Source: Smittium mucronatum
Taxonomy: Eukaryota > Kickxellomycota > Harpellomycetes > Harpellales > Legeriomycetaceae
Direction: 5' to 3'
NCBI GenBank assembly: GCA_001953115.1
Contig: LSSL01001902.1
Coordinates: 6,384-47,866, forward strand
Length of the DNA stretch: 41,483 bases
The notes under the pieces are model-generated. The model made no database searches. It was not told the DNA's origin and was given only the letters and a program-made list of their open reading frames with translations. The translations under genes were made by a program, and so were the position numbers. This document shows positions 23,958 through 35,289 of this stretch, piece after piece; position 1 is the first letter of the stretch; each line of letters starts with the position of its first letter.

Positions 23958-24647
23958 TTAACCCTTTCAGGGGCGATGGCACAAAAAATGGCTTTCACTT
24001 TTCGCTCAATGTTATTCTTAGTTTAATTTTATTTGTATAACATTGGGCTGATCATATTTTTGAACCAATTGGAATCGCAAATACATGCAAATAGGGACAA
24101 GGCACAAATTTGGGCCCGGAAAGGGTTAAATTTCTACTGTTTCCTAATTTGGAAATATGGCTTTAAAACGAAGTGTCAAACTATTGGATGTTATATTATT
24201 AGATTTACGAGGAAATTTTTCAAAAAGCAAAATTAGTAAATTTATTTAGAGCAAGTATGTTTTTTCTAATTTTATTGGTTTAGTATGCTTAATTATTAAT
24301 GTAACTAGTGGTTTATGAGTTAAAAATTAGTCAGACCTTGAAAAGAATTTCCTATTTAAGCTTTTGTTTTTATTCACGATACATACCCATTTATATCTCA
24401 TTTATTTATAAAACAACATGCTTAGTAATACCTTCTTTTATAATTAACCTCCAACTTGGTTGGTATTTTGACTTAATACCTTTGTTTTCAACGAGCGACA
24501 CACGCTCCCATTAGCCACATTTTAAATGTGCCAATAAGATTTACGAATTTCCAATATTATGCAGATTTATTTATGCGAAAATCAAAACGGCATAAATATT
24601 AGCATGAATAATAACATGAAAGTGTCAACTAATAGTGAAAGAGTTAA
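23958..24647. mobile_element. Decayed piggyBac-like element or nested TTAA elements
   Basis: The left end is TTAACCCTTTCAGGGGC at 23958. The reverse complement of the right end (24647 backwards) reads TTAACTCTTTCA, so both ends are TTAA plus a CYCTTTC terminus, as in the piggyBac superfamily. A third such end, reverse complement TTAACCCTTTCCGGG, lies inside with its TTAA at 24126-24129, so a 172-bp element (23958-24129) may be nested or adjacent. Between 24330 and 24514 the minus strand reads WERVSLVENKGIKSKYQPSW and onward with TAA/TAG/TGA stops, possibly a transposase remnant. A separate 10-bp inverted pair, TGGCACATTT/AAATGTGCCA, flanks much of the unit. It is non-autonomous. Confidence 0.45.
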
Positions 24648-24962
24648 TAGAAATACATGATCATTTTGATACAATTTTATTTTGGTGGTAGATAAATTAA
24701 TATCTGGATAAAGAAAAGGGTTTATTATACATAGATTTCGTAGTTTAATAAGGAATTTATTTATTATTATTCAGAAAAATACTAATAGGAATGTTTCAAA
24801 CCAATCTAAATAGTAATTTTTAAGAGATTTTGTGATATTAAAGATTTTAAAGATTTACATTTTATACAATTATTACTCATTGTCATATTGGTCAATTCTT
24901 ATTGATTTTTCTTTTTTAGAAACCCATATTCATTTTAGTGTCTAATTCTGATCATGATAATT

Positions 24963-25076
24963 ATGGACTCTTTATTGTCTAATGATATATTTCAAGATCC
25001 AAGAAAAGATTATAGTCGCTAAAGTAATCCTGTCAACTCTATTTCTTTGCCATTTACAATTCTAGACTTTTTTTAA
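24963..25076 (+). pseudogene. Short broken ORF of unknown function
   Basis: The frame is ATG, then DSLLSNDIFQDPRKDYSR, a TAA at 25020, then SNPVNSISLPFTILDFF and TAA. Restricting the reading to 38 codons, the single internal stop fits a CAA-to-TAA change. It is less A+T-biased than its flanks. It lies about 460 bp upstream of the Cys ORF at 25540, with no sign of being part of it. Confidence 0.25.
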
Positions 25077-25271
25077 GAGTGTCATTTCAATCTTTCATTC
25101 TAATTCCATGTCTAAAATAGAGAATTTTAATAATTTAATAATTTTTTGCATCATGTCAATACATTATTGAATTATTTTACCATAGATTCAGTTTTTTGTT
25201 GAAATATTATTTCTTGCATATTTTTTATTGCGTGTAATAAATACAACTCACTATTATTACTATGAGCCACA

Positions 25272-25289
25272 CGCCTATTAATTGAGGCG
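25272..25289. repeat. Small G+C-rich hairpin
   Basis: CGCCT at 25272-25276 pairs with AGGCG at 25285-25289 across an 8-nt loop (ATTAATTG). It is one of very few G+C-rich stems in the window, about 250 bp upstream of the Cys ORF at 25540. Role unknown. Confidence 0.4.
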
Positions 25290-25358
25290 GTCTTTTAGAT
25301 TAAATTTTACTATAAGGATGGGTTAAATTTTCAACCTTTGTCTATAATATTAAAAAAG

Positions 25359-25366
25359 TATAAATA
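25359..25366 (+). promoter_or_regulatory. Possible TATA box
   Basis: TATAAATA lies 173 nt upstream of the ATG at 25540. The distance is larger than for the ORF at 2863, so its link to that gene is doubtful. Confidence 0.15.
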
Positions 25367-25539
25367 GCTCCTTTTTAATAAGGATAAATGAAAGGGATTA
25401 AGCAAGTATCAAAGAACTCAATATCATATTAAAAGGTGATATTAAGCAAAACAATTTTTGTCGGAAACTGAGTTTTCTTTTAAATCGGATAACAAACCCC
25501 AAATAAATCTTTGAATAATTGATAATTTAGTTACATACC

Positions 25540-25683
25540 ATGTCTCCTTCATTTTTCACTCATCAAAATCCTTTTGTTGATAATTGCCAATATGTATACA
25601 TAAATATTCAAGGTACAGTAGCCCTTACAAAAGTTGATTGTAAAAGGCCTGATTGTGCGACTTCAAGAAGAATAAGTAACTAG
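25540..25683 (+). CDS. Small Cys-motif protein, family member 2 (47 aa)
   Basis: An intact ATG-to-TAG frame encodes 47 residues with cysteines at 16, 34 and 39. It begins MSPSFFTHQNPFVDNC and ends with V-D-C-K-R-P-D-C-A-T-S-R-R. It aligns over its full length with the product of 2863-3003, with one one-residue gap in the middle, and shares the Met1-to-Cys16 spacing and C-terminal motif with the product of 6242-6385. An in-frame TAG lies just four codons upstream, so the ATG is either the true start or lies just after the TTTAG acceptor of an intron. The frame has no stops, while the 1.5 kb of duplicated DNA downstream is badly eroded. A T-rich tract follows the stop. No signal peptide or known domain is visible. 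Function unknown. Confidence 0.6.
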   Translation: MSPSFFTHQNPFVDNCQYVYINIQGTVALTKVDCKRPDCATSRRISN

Positions 25684-25697
25684 AAACCCAAAGATCA

Positions 25698-25720
25698 ATT
25701 TTTATTTTTATTTTTATTTT
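25698..25720 (+). repeat. (TTTTTA)n simple repeat
   Basis: About four copies of a T5A unit lie directly after the stop of the ORF at 25540. It could overlap a polyadenylation region, but this is ordinary simple sequence here. Confidence 0.7.
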
Positions 25721-27110
25721 TTTCCTAATACTAAATGAATTGTATTTTTGATGTTTATAAATAAACTATTGATTTTTACATTTAATAAATTCTATAAAAA
25801 CCAGTAAAAAACGCTTTGGGCTGAAGAAAGTTGAGGTTAATTATATATAAAAAGTGTTTTTAGAATGGTAGTAATCCTTTTTCTTAAAAATGTTTGCGGA
25901 TATCAAGTAGTTTAAAAATAACTTTATCCTGCTCAAATTTTCATTAATCCGTTATAATTTTGAAATGTAATCAAATTTTCATTATATAAATTTATAATTT
26001 ACATATATAAAAATTTAACACATGTTAAATTATAAATCATTGACCTCTTAATATTATTAAAATGCATTGTATAGATTTTTTTTATCAAAGTATATAAATT
26101 TATAGACGGGGACTTTTTCTATCCTCAAATTTTCATATTTTTCATAAAATATACTTGTTTTTTTTTTCATAAAAAATTAATTATGAAGTTTATAAATATG
26201 ATCAGATCAGGCTATAATTTTGTGATATACATGTTTTTATTGATGATATTAAGGCAAAGTAGATATTTTAATTTGTATATGCAATAAATATGAATAGGTA
26301 TGAATCAAAATATATCAATGATTCTAGTCGGAATGTTATTTATATCTCTTATATATTTACTTTGGAAAAAATTTACTACTAAAAAGATCATAAATGTTTA
26401 ATAAAAGTTTATTATATATAAATAGGAATGTGAGCCTTTTTTTTTTGTATCACGATATTTAATTTTAAGATGTGAACTATATATTTATGATTTTATCTAA
26501 TGAAATTCTGGTTTCAGTCTTATTATATATCGGTTTGTGCTTTTTTTTTTTTGATTAAATTTTATATAAAAAATAATGACATTTGTTTATTTCTAATTTA
26601 TTTTAATACTAACAAACAGATTGTTTAAATTTAATTTCCTGATAATTAAACTAGTTTTCAGCTTAAAACTTAGCCTAGCTATTTTGTATATATTAAAAAC
26701 TATAATCCTTGCATTTTCTAGATTTATTCAATAATAAAAGTGTATTATTAAACTAATGGCAAAATAAAACGAAAAAAAGAAAACAAGTTTATTCATTAGC
26801 CCTAAAAGGGTAAATGGGATTTTATAAAGGTGAAGATTTAATAAAAAATACATTATATAGACTTTACGTGTAACAATCTCCGAATAAATTGAGGTTTATT
26901 TCTTCAATGTATTTTCCAAAGGTAGAAATAATAAGTGAAATCGAAAGATTAAGATGCGATTTTTTATTTTAAAAAGGTTTTTTTTTACATAAAAGAAAAA
27001 ATCCACCACATAATCAAAATTAAAGCTGATTTACCAAATATGGAATTGCAGTGTCGATATTGAAAATACCCTAATTTAATATAAAAAATAATTTTTTTAT
27101 ATTCTTAAGC

Positions 27111-28415
27111 CCATAATTTAAATAATATTATAGTATATTGAACCCATTTCTATGTATTAAAGTTTTAAATTCAATTTATTTAATAAAAAACTAAAATAGC
27201 TATTATCAACTTATTTCGTTAAATTCGTCATTATAATTTTAATTTTCTTAAACTTAATCTATAAATTGTAATGTTTTCAATAGAATACATCAAAAAATGG
27301 AGCATATACACATATTTAATTGAATTCGAGATATTTTCAATTAAATCAAAAAATAATAGGTTTTTATAACATAATTATTTTTCAAAAAACTTCATATTAT
27401 GTTTCTCACCCAGAAGTCTTACATGATCGAAATTACGATTATCTGATTGCTATTATTTTGATTTTAAAATTTAAAAATATCTCATTTAGAACCAAAATAA
27501 ATATAATATATTGTAATTATATTGGTGAAACTAAAGATATTTATGATTATTGAATTAATTTTCTATAGATTTTCTGAATATTTAATATGGATATTTATAT
27601 AGATTTTTTACATCGATAATTACTGAAAAGCAAAATCTATAAATTTTCGCAGACAATTATCCTGGATTTTATTCCCTTAAAATTGCATATGGGAGTATTT
27701 TGGGAATAATTTTGGAATTTTTTCTATCTCCTTAAATTTTTAACAATTATCATGAAACCAAGTGTAATTAATTTAAAAAATATGTCAAGCAAAAATTAAA
27801 TAAAAGAAGTTTGAAAATAATTACTATTTTTTTTTTAATCTTATTAATTTTCTTAATTTTTTTAATCCTATATTTATAAATAAACATATTCTTTTTTATA
27901 ACAATTTAATTTAAGTTAGTTAAAAAGATCCAAAACATGAATTAATTTTAAAATTTCTAGGGTAAAAAAAATTTGTAGGGATTTTATAAATATTGAAAAT
28001 TCCTGGAACTATTATTTCAATAAAAAATACAAAAGAATCTTATAAAAAAAATTTCTTATGCGAGTAAAATAACAATTGGATTGTTTTGTATAAAATTAAA
28101 AAGATTTTTATCTGTTTTTTACAAATTAAATCGTTTAAAAATAATGCTAAATAAAGTTCATTTATTCTAAAAAAATATTGATAAAAAACTACTAATTTTA
28201 AAATTAATATAACTTTACTCATATAGTTTTATTTATATATAACAATTTTTTTTCATAAGAATGAAGTAAAAAGTATTAATAAATGCTAGCTAATACAAAT
28301 TATTACCCAAAAGTCTTAGATCTAATGGCAATTTCATATTTATGGAATGTTAATAAGATATAGGTATACATTATGCATAAATTTACTATTTAAATTTGAG
28401 CCTTACTCTTAAATG
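27111..28415. other. A+T-rich spacer
   Basis: No supportable gene. The open stretch 27320-27553 starts with TTG and includes YYVSHPEVLHDRNYDYL, which is slightly protein-like but without start, motif or partner. Confidence 0.45.
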
Positions 28416-28417
28416 TA

Positions 28418-28627
28418 TAGTTGCACCCCGCTTAAGTGCTCAAATTGAACCCAAATTATTAAAGAGCACACCTAATCGTGGTATTACTGTAAACCAATAA
28501 TTTTTTTTGATTTGATAGTTTTTATTCAATTGAGTTTATTAAATTTTATCAGAGATTGTTTAATATAAAAGTCCCATTTGTGTTATTGAAATTTAAATGA
28601 GGTGCGCATTTAAGCGGGATGCTACTG
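28418..28627. mobile_element. 210-bp Tc1/mariner-pogo-like MITE
   Basis: The two ends are imperfect terminal inverted repeats of about 27 bp. The left end reads TAGTTGCACCCCGCTTAAGT and the reverse complement of the right end reads CAGTAGCATCCCGCTTAAAT. A TA dinucleotide flanks each side (28416-28417 and 28628-28629), the target duplication of the Tc1/mariner superfamily, and the C-A-G...CCCGCTTA start resembles fungal pogo/Fot-type ends. The interior has no coding frame, so it is non-autonomous. The C-to-T change at the first base of the left end fits decay. Confidence 0.75.
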
Positions 28628-28629
28628 TA

Positions 28630-29574
28630 ATCTTGTAGTAAATTTGATCTTTTATCGTTAATTTTTTTACCATATATTTTTGAAGCCAAGTTCTAATTCG
28701 TAAAGATTAGATAATCAGTTTTTAAATTAAAAAATAAAATCATATAAATAATATTTTTTATCAAATAGATTGATCCGACTAAATATTAATTGGTGGCCTA
28801 ATACCTCAAGATTAATGCTGAAGTTTTTTGTATCAAAAAGATTCAAGCTAAGGTTTTTTTGGTATAGGTAAATAAAAGATAATAAAAGTATATAAATAAT
28901 TGAGGCTGTATTGTACCATAAAATACAAATCTTAAACTCTATTAATTAACTTTATATCTAATCAAAGCACTTTACTTTTTACGTTTATAAAAATTTATTC
29001 CAATCGTTAAATATGTCAAAATTAATCATATAACTCCCATTTAGTGGTTTAAAATTAAGCCTAAAATAAATGATAGTGTTATTCTTTTATTTTTAGCTAA
29101 ATAAATGAGTTCCGATTGAAAGTTAAATCCGGTGTTTATACAACAGATTTTTATAAAATAGTATATTGACTTGGCTTAAAATATGATGAAATAATATAAT
29201 CACCAGAATAATTTATTTTGCATTAACTTATTGTTACTAATTGTGGAATCTTGATTATTCTCTCGTTATTAAATATACTATATCTCAATTATTTGGATTT
29301 AATATCTTACTTGATACCATTATATCAATAAAAAATGTGGTCTAGTTTAAGCATTTTAATATACCGAATTTTTTTATTTCATTAATTTTAAATTATAAAT
29401 ATTAATAGATTTTATACATTATCATAATTTTATTGTGTTGCTTTATTGAGTTTTTTATATTTTTGTAAATATGGATACAATATAGTCCAAGATTTATAAA
29501 AATATTAGAGTTTAAATCGATAAAAAGCAATTAAAACCAAATATGTATTAAACGAAAAAATTATCTGAGGTTAA
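28630..29574. other. A+T-rich spacer
   Basis: Nothing recognisable on either strand. Confidence 0.5.
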
Positions 29575-29781
29575 AATAAATATTTGTTTTATATCATATT
29601 ATATAATGCCCAAGAATCAAGAAAATTATTAGATTTATCTTCTGGGTCATTTAGTATTATTGAAATAATAGTAAATAAGCTAAATATTAATAGATTACAG
29701 TTAAAGATTGTTCTCATGGAGCTAATTGTCATTTATATATCCTGTATATATATAAATTCAGCAAAATGTCACTCGTATTAA
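29575..29781 (+). pseudogene. Possible coding relic
   Basis: An open frame of 68 codons has no ATG until late and contains NAQESRKLLDLSSGSFSIIE, ending NSAKCHSY and TAA. It is more balanced in residue use than neighbouring open stretches, but without motif or neighbours that explain it. Confidence 0.2.
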
Positions 29782-32700
29782 TTGAAGGAAACTGCAAAAA
29801 TCTTAGCTTGAATCTTAATGTCATAAAAAATCTTCAATATTAAACCTAAGAGATTAGGCCATTAATCAATACTGTATAAAAATAATCCATTTGTTAAAAT
29901 GAAAAGCATTAATAATTTATTTGCTAATTAAATTTGCTTTTTTCTGAATTATACCCAATGTAAATATGGTTCAAAATAATGTGACCAAAAAAACTCCAAA
30001 AGATCAGGTTTAAATAAGCATCAAGCCCAAGAGTTAAGGATAGAATTAAATGGGGGTCAAATTTAAATCAATATATATAATAATAATAAAATTTAGGCAT
30101 AAGAAAGGATGTTTAATTACTATCCATATGAATTTTCTAATTTTTATAATTTTCAATTTAAAGGTGCGTTTTTTGGTTTTTATTCTTATAATTTTCTTAT
30201 TTATAATTTTTTATAAGTCGCAAAAACTATTTATTCTTATAAAAAAACGCTAAAATAATCTTTGAAACATTTAATGACCAATTGAATTAAATAAAATGAA
30301 TCTATTTGTGTTTAAATTTTCAAAATAATCCAAAATTCAATATTTTAATTTTAAAATGATTATAAAATATATTTTTTTTAATCTATTTATTATTAAATTT
30401 TGTATACTATGGTAATTTTTTTGTAACATCAGGCTGCTTTATTATTTTAGTATCGATAAGTTCTATGAAATTTAGGAATGTAAAAAATTATGAGTACCAT
30501 AAAAAATATATATATAGAACAAATTTAATTTAACTCTGAAAATCTTCTGTGATAAATAAAACTTTTATTAAATAAATTACAATTTTAAATACTTACTCAT
30601 ATTATTCGATTAAAAATGAACAATCAAATTGGCTAATTTATAATCTTGTTTATTTTATAAAATATTTTAGTAGATTATTATTATTGTTCTATAATCTAAA
30701 CTTATAATTTAGAATAAATACGTTTCTATTTTTATCATTCAATTAAATCATCCCAATATCTTTAAATAATAATATGTTTCAATTTCTTAAAGTTATAATC
30801 TGAGATAAATATAATTATTATTATAATTGTGTAAAATAATTTTGTAAAAATTGAGTTATTTTAAAAATTACACGAAAGTTTTTATTTATCTAGAATAATA
30901 ATATAAATAATGAATTTTTATCGTTATTCATCACAATATTTGTGATTTTTTTAGGAGTTTTTTTTAATATCAATCCTATTTATTTTATGAGATATATTTG
31001 GTTAAAAAATACCTTCAATATGCTTTTTCACACAATAAAATTAAATTTTTTAAAAATCGTTGTCAAAAAAGCATAAAATTTTAAACTATTTTTATAGTAA
31101 TTGCGTTCTAGAAGGTTTTTTGATAGAATTTTTTATTTAAAATCTATTTTAATTTAATAATAAAATGAATATATTTGATTTAAGTGTTTGCATATACACT
31201 TTTTTTACTTCCTCATATTTAAATTTAAAAAAATACTGAAATTATTTTAATTATTGACATTCAATAAATGTGTATCAAAAAAATCTCATATTTTAATCGT
31301 AACAGTAATAGTGAATTTAGAGATCATATTAATATTCAAATGAAAATTTATTTAATTGAAAAAAAAAATCTTTTAAATTAATTATTCGATTAAGAAGTAA
31401 CAATAATATTCAGAAAATAAATGAACCGGTTTGAATGTCTGATTTAAATGATCTGAATATCTTAAATTTTGTATTTTTACAAATTACTGATCAATCTGTA
31501 CTATATCCATACTAATTTAGTTTTTTTAATATTAATTTAATCACTACCAACTTGTTAAAATTTTTGAATTTTTTTTAATAAAAAAACCTTAAACCTGTAA
31601 AAAAGAAGCAAAAAATAATAAATAATCTCATTTTAAAAAAGGTTAGATTCATTAGACCAATTAACTCATTAGATTCGTAATTATAACAAATATTATTTGG
31701 TTTAGTTTATAATTATATGGATTTAATTGAAAAAATACCACAAAATACGGATAATGATAATAACAATATTTACATATATATGGGTTAAAATAAAATAAAA
31801 TAAAATAAAAATCTTATTTTCTAGGATTTTGAAGCTATTATGGACTTTATTGTAATAAAAAATGCTTCTCAACCCTTAGTGAAGAAAAGACATGAATTAT
31901 TTATTTATTTTATTTTTCCATATTTAAGACTAGGGACATTGTTAACTCAATTGATTTTGAAACCTCAATTTTCATTTATATAGATCATATAATCAATAAT
32001 TATTTCTAAGAGTTATTATAAATAATTTAAATATAGATAAATTTATAGAGTTATAATTAATATAATATTTTTTTGAGATTTTTTTAGCTATGATAATTTA
32101 AAAAAGAATTAATTATAAAAAAAAATTAATTTTCAAATCCTTTCACTTCAACTGCGAATAAAGGTTTTAGCTTTAAATTCAAAAAAAAAAAAAACATAAT
32201 TTTACAGCTTTCATAATATAATTTTCTTATTATTAAGAATAAAATTTTAAAAAATCTCTTAAACTTAGTCTATTTTGATTTTTTTTCTAAATATTTTGAC
32301 TAAACTAGTTTAAACTAATTATTATTGTTAAAATTCTGGGAATTTAACACATCAAAATTTTGCTAGAATCTATGAAAATTTACAATAAATACAAAAAAAA
32401 TTTATACTCAATAATCCACTTCAAGTATCGAAAAAAAATCAAAATATATAAATTTATGCACTCATTGATAATCCTATTTGAAATCTGGGATTTTTTAAAT
32501 TATTAATAGATAAATATATGAGTGTATTAAATATTTAATCATATTTAAAAATAATAAACATTGCTATTTTTTATAAAATATTACTAATAATGAGTATTAC
32601 TAAAAGCTAAATAAAATATATGAAAATTTTTTTAACTTGAATAATTAATATTTTTAAAAAAATCAGATAAGTCATTATTATGAAGAAATTAATTTTATTA

Positions 32701-34945
32701 ACTATACTTGGCTTCATATAAAAAATCAAAACTATTATTTACTTTTCAGTCGAAAGAGCTATTAAAAGTAAAATTACATCATTTATATTGTTTACAAACT
32801 TGGAAAAATAATAGAAGTGATAAATTAAACAAATAAAAAATATGAATTCAGATATATCAAAATTAAATTAAAATAAATATGATGATTTTTGCGTTTTTTT
32901 CAAACTGGTTTATTAATTGGATTTGATTTCGTACTTATATTTAATTTTAACCATATCTGAATATTTAAATTTATATCCTTTTTGGTTGAATTGTAAAATA
33001 ATATCACAGTTTATTTAGACTTATAAATGATTTTGGTTATATTTAATATTTAATTTTATTAAGCATAAATGAAAATTGTAAATAATTAAAAAAAACTGAC
33101 TTAATAATTCTTTAATAATTATTATTTTTCGAAACAGAAATTAATTTTATATTACTTTTACATATTTTCTTAAAATTTAACTTTCTATTTTTAAAAAGAT
33201 TCTTAAAAACTCAATTTAATTTCCTATATTTAATTAAATTTTTAAAATGAGCAAAAAATTTTATTTATAAAGACCTTAAAATTGTAAAGAGAATCTATTT
33301 ACAAATATGTATTTTCTTTAAAAAAATATACTTTATAAATAATAAAAGTAGATTATTATAAATTAATAAAATTTAAACAGTAAAAACATATTAATTTTAA
33401 AGGAAGATCTTGATTTCAATTATTTATTTTTATACCAAGCTTATTTCTTTAAAAAAGCAAAATGTTGGTGAAATATATGTATATTAGTAATTTAAAATAT
33501 TCTGATATCGATACTCAAATTTAGGATGAATGCATATACGGACAAATGGAAAAATGGAAAAATGGATAAATCAGCAATTTCTTGAATTAATTAAATTTAA
33601 ATATTTATAATATCAGATTACTTATTCTTGATGATTATATGCAACAGAAATTAATATTTATGCATTAATTAGTAGAATTTTTAATATTAAAATAATGAAA
33701 TTTAGATTAATGATACATAAATATGATTAATTATTATTTCTGATAAGCCAAATTTAAATTAATTCATAGATGTTTTAATTTATGAAACAGCTTTTTATTA
33801 AATTATTAACCATAAATCTAATCATAAAAATTTCAAATATAGCATGTTTGTACTATAATTATAACTTAATAAGATTAATTTTACAAATTAAAATCTAAGA
33901 AGTGTTATTTGCAAATGATTATAGCTTAATATTTATTCAAAATTTGTATAAAATCTTCATAATTTTAATTTAAATGAATTATTGGAAATTTTATAAATAC
34001 ACTTTTTTTTTCAGAATTGATCTACTATTAATCTTAGAAAGAAAGTTCAAAATATTTTTCATATATTAAATATTTTATCATTATTAGTATTTTAATATAT
34101 ATATCTACAATATATTACACCTTTTTTAAAAAAAAATTAATTCAATTTAAACTATGCTAATGTATATTAATAAACTATTAATTTCCTGTCGAGCATTTTT
34201 AAACCTAAGCAGATATGATTTAAATCAATAAAGTTTAGAGAATTTATTTAATTTGCATAAGTTGTATATTTATTTATTTAGCTTGATAAACTACGCAGAT
34301 CATCCCATCATTAATCAATTTAAATAATATAAAAACTAACTCGAAAAAATTTTTGGGCATATATTAATTGAAAAATTTTCTCAAAAGTTAGTGATTGAGT
34401 TGAAGGATATATCTATGATAAGTTCATAATTACGCAGGAATTTAAAAAACAGTTTTTATCTGGTTATTAGAATCTAATCAGGCTATGTAAAATATCAGAC
34501 CAAAAAAATTTCAATTGTTATTTTAAGCTTATTTTTGCTTTTATAAATTTAAAAACTTTAAAATTAGATAAATTTTATTTTAAAATAACCTAATTTTGTT
34601 TGATTTTTTCAAATATGGGTTTTACAAGAGATAAATTAATGATCATGTCAGATTTATAATTAAGAATCAATCTTTGTCATTTTAGGTGAAAATTTAACCA
34701 AATATAGTTAAATCAAGTTGGATAAATTTCTTTAGCAAAATTAACCAAAATAACATAAATAAATCTATAATCTATTCCTTTTTTTATCTAAGAAAAATAA
34801 AAATTTTAGATTTTTATAAAATATTTAATCTATCTTCGATTTGAAATTGAAATTATATTTTTTTAATCCAACTAAATTAAAATATGTTTAAATATACACG
34901 TTATTTGTTAAAACTGGTGTAAAATAGTTCTAGGGTAAATATCCT
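29782..34945. other. Long A+T-rich stretch without a recognisable gene
   Basis: Five kilobases show no credible gene, RNA or element. Simple repeats occur at 31786-31811 (TAAAA, five copies) and 33544-33567 (AAATGGAA-type, three copies). The hydrophobic open stretch 30050-30253 is A+T-rich chance. Just left of 34946 the minus strand reads mildly protein-like for about 40 codons and may continue the frame that lies right of the gypsy element. Confidence 0.5.
31786..31811 (+). repeat. (TAAAA)5 microsatellite
   Basis: Five consecutive TAAAA units lie in otherwise unremarkable A+T-rich sequence. Confidence 0.85.
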
Positions 34946-35252
34946 TGATATAAATTCTTCATTAAAGGTAAAAGAATATATTTAAAAGGTGGTAAAACTA
35001 TAACTAATACTAATACCAAGATGATGCGAGGACGAAATAAAAAATTAAACGTCTTATTTTTCTTCTATCAGGAAAAAAAGCTTTTTAAAGCAATTGATCT
35101 TATGAGCTGAATCAACGATTAGTTTGATGTGTTATAGTTCATCGTGTTAAACTATAGAGTCAATCCTTGAAAATTTTAATTTAACAAGGATTTTTATTGT
35201 GATTTCTCATTTTTTGGTATAGTAATGATGTGGTAAGAATTTAATTCTTACA
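34946..35252 (-). repeat. 3' LTR (shortened)
   Basis: In element orientation it starts TGTAAGAATTAAATTCTTAC, an imperfect palindrome at the tip, and is 307 bp. It matches the 5' LTR in two blocks, for instance ATCTTATGAGCTGA near 35097 and TTGTGATTTC near 35197, but lacks about 230 bp present in the other copy. Confidence 0.75.
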
Positions 35253-35255
35253 CAA

Positions 35256-35266
35256 CCCCTCCTTCC
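35256..35266 (-). other. Polypurine tract
   Basis: The minus-strand sequence GGAAGGAGGGG lies three bases before the TGTAAG start of the 3' LTR. This is the plus-strand DNA priming site expected in an LTR retrotransposon and fixes the orientation. Confidence 0.8.
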
Positions 35267-35289
35267 GGGAAAGAAATACTGATATTTAG

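Larger units (their letters stand above)
25540..27110 (+). repeat. Segmental duplication, copy 2 (partner 2863-4400)
   Basis: This is the same order and orientation as copy 1, with the gene at the left end and collinear noncoding anchors out to about 27.1 kb. The total length is similar (about 1.57 versus 1.54 kb), so the duplication has been eroded by point changes rather than large deletions. Confidence 0.65.

Noticed and set aside
28040..28222. 60-codon minus-strand ATG frame
   Set aside because: Made almost only of Leu, Ile, Phe, Lys and Tyr as A+T-rich noise predicts; no homology words, no neighbours.
30050..30253. Hydrophobic 67-codon open stretch that could pass for a membrane protein
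   Set aside because: The hydrophobicity comes from ATT/TTT/ATA codons of simple A+T-rich DNA.
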